A stretch of DNA of 6,576 nucleotides. Origin: Cellulomonadaceae bacterium. GTDB lineage: Bacteria; Actinomycetota; Actinomycetes; Actinomycetales; Cellulomonadaceae. The stretch lies in assembly GCA_031283115.1 (NCBI GenBank), contig JAITCK010000197.1, forward strand, positions 1 through 6,576. The letters run 5' to 3'. The notes below the pieces were generated by a model. The model worked only from the letters and a program-made list of their open reading frames with translations, was not told the origin of the DNA and did no database searches. Position numbers and translations under genes: made by a program. Shown here one piece after another: positions 1-4,400 of the stretch. Numbering within the stretch: the stretch's first letter is position 1; each line of letters begins with the position of its first letter.

Positions 1-82
1 AGAGGCAGCCCACAAGCGCATCGTCACCACCCTGGCTCAAGAGGAGCAGGCTGGCCGCGACTGGCTGGCCGGGCTGCGGTAG
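1..82 (+). CDS. C-terminal end of an unidentified upstream gene (partial)
   Basis: The frame beginning at base 2 is open from the left edge to a TAG stop at 80-82 and encodes 26 residues ending in GRDWLAGLR. Codons are mostly C/G-ending, like the rest of the window, and the frame stops just before the non-coding control region, so I read it as the tail of a real gene. The fragment is charged and probably helical (KRIVTTLAQEEQAGRDW). It is too short to assign to a family. The start lies outside the window. The 376 bases between it and the next gene suggest a separate transcription unit. Confidence 0.5.
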   Translation, partial: EAAHKRIVTTLAQEEQAGRDWLAGLR

Positions 83-95
83 TCAGGCGCCTTAC

Positions 96-115
96 TCAGG
101 CGGCCATAAGCCTGA
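96..115 (+). terminator. Weak hairpin after the upstream gene, possible terminator
   Basis: TCAGGC at 96-101 can pair with GCCTGA at 110-115 around an 8-base loop. A second copy of TCAGGC at 83-88 could compete for the same partner. The hairpin sits 14 bases after the upstream stop and is followed only by a short pyrimidine run (CCTCTTACC), not a true U-tract. The position fits a terminator but the stem is short, so the call is tentative. Confidence 0.25.
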
Positions 116-163
116 CCTCTTACCATTCCCGATGGCGCCCGCAAAAGCGCAGGTCATTTCGAG

Positions 164-194
164 TTTACCCCGCGTCTGATAACGGGATGATAAC
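164..194 (+). promoter_or_regulatory. Possible promoter elements and TGATAAC direct repeat
   Basis: TTTACC at 164-169 resembles a -35 box (4 of 6 bases). It is followed after 16 bases by GATGAT at 186-191, a 4-of-6 match to a -10 box. Overlapping this, TGATAAC occurs twice, at 177-183 and 188-194, spaced 11 bases apart, about one helical turn, so it could also be an activator or repressor site. High-GC actinobacterial promoters are poorly conserved, and this is only the best candidate I could find upstream of the binding-protein gene. TTGCAC at 255-260 is an alternative -35 closer to the operator, but it lacks a convincing -10. Confidence 0.2.
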
Positions 195-289
195 CACAGA
201 GGCTCCCACACGCCTTCACCCACAAGGCTCATTTTCCGCCACAGAAACACTCACTTGCACCCACTGATCATCCGAAAGTCGCCGAGGTG

Positions 290-303
290 TGGGAGCGTTC
301 TCA
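290..303. promoter_or_regulatory. CebR/CelR-type LacI-family operator
   Basis: TGGGAGCGTTCTCA matches the 14-bp palindrome TGGGAGCGCTCCCA, known as the CebR box of Streptomyces and the CelR site of Thermobifida, at 12 of 14 positions. The left half is perfect; the two mismatches (298 and 301) are C-to-T changes in the right half. It lies 155 bases upstream of the binding-protein start, before an operon that ends with a CebR-like repressor. The site, regulator and gene content therefore support one another. A perfect half-site, GCTCCCA, also occurs at 202-208, in an inverted 10-base match with 287-296. I infer that repressor bound here blocks the operon promoter until cellobiose or a similar sugar releases it. 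Confidence 0.75.
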
Positions 304-344
304 CCGCACGGCCCGCCAGGTCAAACCGACCCGGCAGACCGACA

Positions 345-422
345 CCGGCAAGCGTCCCACCCGGGACACCGCCGGATGACAACCACCATGTGAGTGTCAT
401 GGCACACCCGACAAACCGTCGG
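345..422 (+). promoter_or_regulatory. Hairpin-rich 5' leader of the operon
   Basis: If transcription starts near the operator, the leader is roughly 150 bases and can form three consecutive hairpins. The first has CCGGC 345-349 pairing with GCCGG 371-375, enclosing GTCCC 354-358 with GGGAC 363-367. The second pairs ATGACA 376-381 with TGTCAT 395-400. The third pairs CCGAC 408-412 with GTCGG 418-422. The Shine-Dalgarno region from 441 is outside all three. No known riboswitch consensus was recognised. The stems may only reflect high GC, or may stabilise the mRNA 5' end. Confidence 0.3.
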
Positions 423-443
423 CCACACCAGACACCCGACACG

Positions 444-448
444 AAGGA
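444..448 (+). promoter_or_regulatory. Ribosome binding site that fixes the binding-protein start
   Basis: AAGGA, within GAAGGAAA at 443-450, lies 10 bases before the ATG at 459. It decides between that start and the in-frame upstream alternatives at 255 (TTG) and 399 (ATG), which have no comparable site and would put a long non-signal segment ahead of the signal peptide. Confidence 0.8.
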
Positions 449-458
449 AACTTCACTG

Positions 459-1778
459 ATGAAGATCACGCGCAAGATGGCTGCTGGCGCCGCATTCGCC
501 GCCACCGCCGCCCTCGTTCTCACCGCCTGCGGTGGCAACGGTAACAACGCTTCTGGCCCTGCTACCGAGGCACCGGACGAGAAACCTGCGTCCTTGACCC
601 TCGCCACCTGGACCAACGTCTCCCCCGAAACGCTCCAAGCGTTCGAAGACGAGACCGGCATTGCCGTCACCATCCAGAACTTCGCTGACAGCCAGGCTGC
701 TCAGTCCGCCATCCAGGCCGGCCTCACCGCCGGTGGCGCTGGCCTCTCCGACGTCCACTTCCTCGAAGGTGACTGGCTGACCGAAATGTTCGCCCACCCC
801 GACGACTGGGCCGAACTGCCCGCCGTTGACGGCCGCTGGGTTGACTGGACCGTCGAGCGCGGCAAGTCCGACGACGGCGCCATCCGCGGTTACGGCACCG
901 ACATCGGCCCCCTGGCCGTTGCCTTCAACTCCGAAATCATGGAAGAACTGGGCCTCCCCAGCACCCCCGACGCCTTCGCCGACTTCATCGGTGGCGCCGA
1001 CGGCACCTGGGAAGACTTCATTGCTGCTGGCCAGCAGGTAGTCGAAGCCTCCAACGGTGACGTCCGCTTCGTTGACACCATCACCACCTCCATGCAGGCT
1101 GCCATCAACCTCATCCCCGGCGGTGCTTTCGAAGACCCCGAGACCGGCAACCCCATCCCCGTGGAAGACAACGAAACCATCCACGAGCTCTTCATGATGT
1201 TCGCCAACGCTATCGAAGGCGACTCCACCATCTCCGCAAACATCAACTTCTGGGAAGATGGCTGGTCCACCGGCTTCCACCAGAAGCAGTTCGCTGCCGT
1301 TATCGCCCCCGCCTGGATGACCGGTATGGTCCAGCAGGCTGCTGAAGGCGTGACCGGCTGGCAGGTTGCCACCACCTTCCCCGGTGGCGGCGGTAACTGG
1401 GGTGGCTCCTTCCTGGCCGTCCCCTCGACCGGTGACAACATCTACTGGGCCACCCAGCTCGCAGACTTCCTCACCACCCCCGAAGCAGCCATCGCGCAGT
1501 TCGAGGTCGAAAACCAGTTCCCCAGCCAGGTTGAGGCCCTTGAGGACCCCCGCCTCATGGAAACCCCCAACGAGTTCTTCGGTGGCCAGCACCTCGGTGC
1601 CGTCTACTCCGAGCTCGCAGCCGGAACCCCCACCCTCACCTTCCGCGGTCAGCAGTTCACCGCCATCCAAAACATCTTCATGGAGGCCCTTGGCCGCGTG
1701 ATGGACGGCATTGAGACCCCTGAAGAGGCGTGGACCTCCTCGGTTGCCAACTTCAACGCTCAGGTTGACATGGGCTGA
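459..1778 (+). CDS. cebE: ABC transporter sugar-binding lipoprotein, CebE-like
   Basis: This 439-residue protein is an extracytoplasmic solute-binding protein of the UgpB/MalE-like family 1, and probably binds cellobiose and short cello-oligosaccharides. Residues 1-24 form a lipoprotein signal: a basic start (MKITRKM), a hydrophobic Ala/Leu core and the lipobox L21-T22-A23-C24. Cys24 would be lipidated after cleavage. A Gly/Asn/Pro-rich linker (about 25-45) tethers the binding domain. Family features include PLAVAFNSEIMEELGLP at 151-167, an NWGGSFLAVP motif at 313-322, and aromatic residues that could stack on sugar (W51, W127, W130, W265, W269, W286, W301). The length is typical for the family. 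The open frame continues upstream to 255, but the lipoprotein signal and the AAGGA site support 459. It is the first gene of the operon, downstream of the CebR-type operator and followed by two permeases. The cellobiose assignment rests on context (GH1 enzyme, CebR-like repressor and operator); a different beta-glucoside is possible. Confidence 0.88.
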   Translation: MKITRKMAAGAAFAATAALVLTACGGNGNNASGPATEAPDEKPASLTLATWTNVSPETLQAFEDETGIAVTIQNFADSQAAQSAIQAGLTAGGAGLSDVHFLEGDWLTEMFAHPDDWAELPAVDGRWVDWTVERGKSDDGAIRGYGTDIGPLAVAFNSEIMEELGLPSTPDAFADFIGGADGTWEDFIAAGQQVVEASNGDVRFVDTITTSMQAAINLIPGGAFEDPETGNPIPVEDNETIHELFMMFANAIEGDSTISANINFWEDGWSTGFHQKQFAAVIAPAWMTGMVQQAAEGVTGWQVATTFPGGGGNWGGSFLAVPSTGDNIYWATQLADFLTTPEAAIAQFEVENQFPSQVEALEDPRLMETPNEFFGGQHLGAVYSELAAGTPTLTFRGQQFTAIQNIFMEALGRVMDGIETPEEAWTSSVANFNAQVDMG

Positions 1779-1796
1779 TTCAGCCCACCGGGCTGA
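1772..1796 (+). promoter_or_regulatory. Overlapping small hairpins at the binding-protein stop codon
   Basis: GGGCTGA (1772-1778, including the stop codon), TCAGCCC (1780-1786) and GGGCTGA (1790-1796) are consecutive inverted copies. The middle segment can pair with the third around an ACC loop, giving a 7-bp stem. Its pairing with the first is nearly loopless and so possible only as a DNA dyad or with fraying. No U-tract follows. It may help protect the 3' end of the binding-protein message. Confidence 0.4.
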
Positions 1797-1843
1797 TCCG
1801 CCGGACCAACCATAAGCCGCGCAGATCGCCCACCCTTCACCAC

Positions 1844-1887
1844 CAGTGGCCGGGCATCAGGCCCACAAGCCTGATGCCCGGCCACTG
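1844..1887 (+). promoter_or_regulatory. Perfect 19-bp stem-loop between binding-protein and permease genes
   Basis: Bases 1844-1862 are exactly complementary to 1869-1887 around the 6-base loop CCACAA. The stem is GC-rich and lies 66 bases after the binding-protein stop. It is followed by GGCGAACCCC rather than a run of T, so it is not a classical intrinsic terminator. Strong stem-loops at this place in binding-protein transporter operons, such as malE-malF in E. coli, are known to protect the upstream mRNA from 3' decay and lower permease output. I infer the same role here: partial termination, RNA stabilisation or both. Confidence 0.7.
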
Positions 1888-1918
1888 TGGCGAACCCCCC
1901 CGCCAGGGAAATCACTGA

Positions 1919-1935
1919 GGCGAAGCCGCTTCGCC
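1919..1935. repeat. 17-bp near-perfect dyad in the gap before the first permease gene
   Basis: GGCGAAGC and GCTTCGCC flank a single central C at 1927. As RNA it would fold as a 7-bp stem with a 3-base loop; as DNA it could be a protein-binding dyad. It does not resemble the CebR box. The rest of the 1779-2110 gap shows no convincing promoter or gene: TTGACG at 1975-1980 has no -10 partner. Confidence 0.4.
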
Positions 1936-2097
1936 GCCGACACATCATCGGCCCCCGGCACACACGCTTTTTGCTTGACGTGAGTATGCGCCACGCGCCC
2001 CCGCGACACCGCCCCACCGAATATCATCATGGGCAGGGACAGTCGCAGCCAGGTAGCGCACCGGCCCACCACACCACCATCCTTATCAGCCAGCATT

Positions 2098-2103
2098 GAG
2101 AGG
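2098..2103 (+). promoter_or_regulatory. Ribosome binding site of the first permease gene
   Basis: GAGAGG lies 7 bases before the ATG at 2111 and supports that start. An in-frame TTG at 2096 would place this Shine-Dalgarno sequence inside the coding region and is therefore unlikely to be used. Confidence 0.7.
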
Positions 2104-2110
2104 CACAGTC

Positions 2111-3277
2111 ATGGCTTCCCCCCTTGAAGGTACGGTCGCCCAGCGCGCACCGCGCCGCGTCGGGATTGGGCAGAAACTCTCGAAGTGGGACGTAAAGGTT
2201 TCGCCCTACCTTTACATTTCGCCCTTCTTCATCATGTTTGCGATCTTCGGACTCTTCCCGATCGTCTTCAACATCGTCGTCGCCCTCCACGAATGGCACC
2301 GCCGCACCGGCATGGGAGCCTTCCGCGGCCTGCAAAACTTCCAGTGGGTGCTCGAACAGCCCCGCTTCTGGAACGCCCTCGAAAACACCTTCTCCATCTG
2401 GCTCATCGGTGGCATCCCGCAACTCATCTTTGCCCTCTTCATTGCCGCCGTCCTCGACCAAAACCTGCGCGCCAAAACCTTCTGGCGCATGTCCGTGCTG
2501 GTCCCCTACGTGGTCATGCCCGTCGCAACGGCCATGATCTTCGGCCAAATCTTCGCCACCCACGGTCTCGTCGTCCCCCACCTGCAATCCATGGGACTCT
2601 TCACCGACATGACCAACCCCTTCTTCGTGTCCCGATGGATGTCCCACGTAGCCATCGCCACCATGGGGAACTTCCAGTGGACCGGCTACAACGCCCTCAT
2701 CTTCCTGGCCGCCATGCAGGCCGTGCCACGCGAACTCTACGAAGCCGCCACCGTTGACGGTGCCGGGCGCCTCCGCCAGTTCTTCTCCGTGACCATCCCC
2801 TCCATCCGCCCCACCATGGTGTTCGTCATCCTCACCATGACCATTGGTGGCCTCCAAGTATTCGACACGGTGCGCCTCTTCGACGCCTCCGGTCAAGGTG
2901 GCTCCAACCAGCAGTGGGAGACCATGGTTCTCTACCTGTACAACCTGGCCTTCGGCGACTGGCAAAACCGCCTCGGTGAAGCCGCAGCCGTCGGCTGGCT
3001 CTTCGCCATCGTCATCATCGTCTTCACGCTCATCAACTTCTTCCTCACCCGCCGCATCTCCGGTTCGGAAGCCAAGCCGTCGAAGATCTCCCACGCCGCC
3101 CACAAGGCAGCCGTAGACAAGGCCCGCGAAAGCGCCGCAGCATCCGAGCAGGCCGCCCGCGATGCAGGCGTCCTCACCACCCTCGGTGACGTGTCCCGCA
3201 CCGGCCACCCTGAAGGCTTCCACTTCGACGAGACGCCCGCCGCTCTCCTCGAGTCTCTGAAAGGAATCGGTCACTGA
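2111..3277 (+). CDS. cebF: ABC sugar transporter inner-membrane permease, CebF-like (MalF type)
   Basis: This 388-residue integral membrane subunit would pair with the next gene's product to form the sugar channel. Hydrophobic segments lie at about residues 31-58, 93-115, 128-150, 175-203, 235-252 and 292-313, the six-helix layout of MalF-type sugar permeases in Gram-positive bacteria. The ATPase-docking EAA loop is clear: RELYEAATVDGAG at 207-219, continuing to the I/P end at about 229-234. The N-terminal 30 residues are basic and cytoplasmic. Odd feature: after the last helix there is a tail of about 75 residues (314-388), first Ala/Lys/Glu-rich and likely helical, then a Gly/His/Phe segment. 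Most family members stop soon after the last helix, at about 290-330 residues. The gene lies 332 bases after the binding-protein gene and overlaps the next permease start by one base, so the two are probably translated together. Confidence 0.88.
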   Translation: MASPLEGTVAQRAPRRVGIGQKLSKWDVKVSPYLYISPFFIMFAIFGLFPIVFNIVVALHEWHRRTGMGAFRGLQNFQWVLEQPRFWNALENTFSIWLIGGIPQLIFALFIAAVLDQNLRAKTFWRMSVLVPYVVMPVATAMIFGQIFATHGLVVPHLQSMGLFTDMTNPFFVSRWMSHVAIATMGNFQWTGYNALIFLAAMQAVPRELYEAATVDGAGRLRQFFSVTIPSIRPTMVFVILTMTIGGLQVFDTVRLFDASGQGGSNQQWETMVLYLYNLAFGDWQNRLGEAAAVGWLFAIVIIVFTLINFFLTRRISGSEAKPSKISHAAHKAAVDKARESAAASEQAARDAGVLTTLGDVSRTGHPEGFHFDETPAALLESLKGIGH

Positions 3278-4224
3278 TGAGCACCGGACTAATCGAACAG
3301 ACTGCTGGAAAAGGCGCAGCCAAATACGCTGCCCGCCGCGCCGCCCAAGGCAAACCCATCCAGTTGAAAACGCAAAGCCACAACCCGGCCAACCGGCGCC
3401 CCAAAGCGCTCACCTACATCCTGCTCGCTATTGTCGTGCTGATCTCCATCTTCCCGCTGTACGCGGCCCTCATCTACGGGTCCTCGTCCAACATGGAAAT
3501 CGGTCAAGCCTCCGGCACCCTGCCCCGCTGGATCCCTTCACTGCAACTCTTCGAAAACTTCGGCGAAATCGTCAACCACCCGCAGTTCAACTTCTGGGTA
3601 GCCTTCGGCAACTCGACCCTGGTGGCCGGCATCACCGCCGCCGCACAAGTCCTGTTCGCCACCCTGGCCGGCTTCGCCTTCGCTAAACTCCAGTTCGCTG
3701 GCAAAAACGGCTTCTACGTGTTCATCATCGCCACCATGGCCATCCCCATGCAAATCGGCACCATCCCCATGTTCATCATGATGGCGAACTTCGGCTGGAT
3801 CGACTCCCTCCTGTCCGTCACCGTTCCCGGCCTGGTCGGCGCCTTCGGCGTGTTCTGGATGACCCAATACCTTACCGAAGCCCTCCCCTACGAACTCATC
3901 GAAGCCTCCCGTGTAGACGGCGCCTCCATGATTCGTACCTTCTGGTCCATCGTCATGCCTGCCGCCCGCCCGGCCGCAGCCACCCTGGCCCTGTTCACCT
4001 TCGTGGGTTCGTGGAACTCCTTCTTCTGGCCGTCCATCATGCTGCGGTCACGCGAAGTTCTCACCCTGCCCCTCGTCATCCCCATGCTCCGTGGCGCGTT
4101 CACACAGAACATTCCGCTGGTACTCACCGGCGTGTTCCTGGTGGCCCTGCCCCTGCTGCTCGTGTTCATCTTCTTGGGCAAGCAGTTGGTTGCCGGTGTG
4201 ATGGCCGGTGCCGTCAAGGGCTGA
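3277..4224 (+). CDS. cebG: ABC sugar transporter inner-membrane permease, CebG-like (MalG type)
   Basis: This 315-residue membrane subunit is the second half of the transporter channel. It has a cytoplasmic basic N-terminus (1-43) and hydrophobic segments at about 44-68, 108-136, 145-170, 180-200, 233-255 and 281-300. The EAA loop for contact with the ATPase is YELIEASRVDGAS at 205-217, ending in PAARP at 228-232. The C-terminus GKQLVAGVMAGAVKG is characteristic of MalG-type sugar permeases. The start ATG shares its A with the stop codon of the previous gene. An AAAGGA site at 3260-3265 lies 11 bases upstream, inside that gene, so translational coupling is likely. Length is normal. No ATPase gene follows; such systems in actinobacteria commonly use a shared ATPase (MsiK) encoded elsewhere. 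Confidence 0.9.
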   Translation: MSTGLIEQTAGKGAAKYAARRAAQGKPIQLKTQSHNPANRRPKALTYILLAIVVLISIFPLYAALIYGSSSNMEIGQASGTLPRWIPSLQLFENFGEIVNHPQFNFWVAFGNSTLVAGITAAAQVLFATLAGFAFAKLQFAGKNGFYVFIIATMAIPMQIGTIPMFIMMANFGWIDSLLSVTVPGLVGAFGVFWMTQYLTEALPYELIEASRVDGASMIRTFWSIVMPAARPAAATLALFTFVGSWNSFFWPSIMLRSREVLTLPLVIPMLRGAFTQNIPLVLTGVFLVALPLLLVFIFLGKQLVAGVMAGAVKG

Positions 4225-4241
4225 GGCACCCCGCTTTTCCC

Positions 4242-4279
4242 CGAAGGCCCTGGATTCTGTAAGGAGTTCAGGGCCTTCG
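4242..4279 (+). terminator. Terminator-like hairpin between permease and beta-glucosidase genes
   Basis: CGAAGGCCCTG at 4242-4252 is exactly complementary to 4269-4279. The pairing extends inward through 4257/4264 with two G-U pairs, giving a stem of about 16 bp and a 6-base loop (TGTAAG). Only a short ATTTG follows, so termination may be partial, letting some transcripts read into the beta-glucosidase gene. It lies 17 bases after the permease stop. Confidence 0.55.
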
Positions 4280-4354
4280 ATTTGAGCCAGACGATGACGC
4301 GCGCCTTGGGGGCCGACAGCGCACACCTTCCGCCCAACTTTTCTCGACGGCTCA

Positions 4355-4389
4355 CTTTTCTTCACCTCTCTTTTCTTTCTTTTTCTTTC
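4355..4389 (+). other. Pyrimidine tract directly upstream of the beta-glucosidase gene
   Basis: 34 of 35 bases are C or T (only A4364 is a purine), and 4365-4389 is an unbroken 25-base pyrimidine run, much of it T. It contains a mirror-symmetric segment (CTTTCTTTTTCTTTC, about 4375-4389) and contrasts sharply with the GC-rich surroundings. It abuts the AAGGA site. It would keep the start region unstructured and could serve as a ribosome standby or entry site. As DNA, such homopyrimidine mirror tracts can form triplex structures. No clear promoter or CebR box was found in the 4225-4400 gap. Confidence 0.6.
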
Positions 4390-4394
4390 AAGGA
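4390..4394 (+). promoter_or_regulatory. Ribosome binding site of the beta-glucosidase gene
   Basis: AAGGA lies 6 bases before the ATG at 4401 and supports that start over the in-frame ATG codons at 4449 and 4518, which have no comparable upstream site. Confidence 0.75.
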
Positions 4395-4400
4395 CTTCTG

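Noticed and set aside
388..393. Minimal start-stop ATGTGA in the leader
   Set aside because: No Shine-Dalgarno sequence precedes it; it is likely a chance occurrence.
255..458. In-frame upstream extension of the binding-protein gene from a TTG at 255
   Set aside because: It would run through the operator and leader hairpins and place 68 residues before a canonical lipoprotein signal. The AAGGA site supports 459.
453..1670. Long antisense open frame of 405 codons opposite the binding-protein gene
   Set aside because: It is the mirror of a strongly GC-biased coding gene. Its translation is Gly/Val/Glu-rich low complexity with no recognisable domain, and the + strand gene has a lipoprotein signal and family motifs.
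1975..1980. TTGACG as a -35 box for a separate permease promoter
   Set aside because: No acceptable -10 element lies 15-20 bases downstream; the region there is almost entirely C and G.
1887..2099. 70-codon open frame in the gap between binding-protein and permease genes
   Set aside because: It begins inside the stem-loop arm, has no ribosome binding site, and encodes a His/Pro/Arg-rich sequence typical of non-coding high-GC DNA.
2313..2326. Operator-like TGGGAGCCTTCCGC inside the first permease gene
   Set aside because: It matches only 10 of 14 operator positions, the right half is poor, and the bases are explained by the codons of a Met-Gly-Ala-Phe stretch.
2027..3274. Antisense open frame of 415 codons opposite the first permease gene
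   Set aside because: Its Asp/Glu/Gly/His-rich composition is typical of a reverse-strand shadow of a C-ending-codon gene. The + strand has the EAA loop and six hydrophobic segments.
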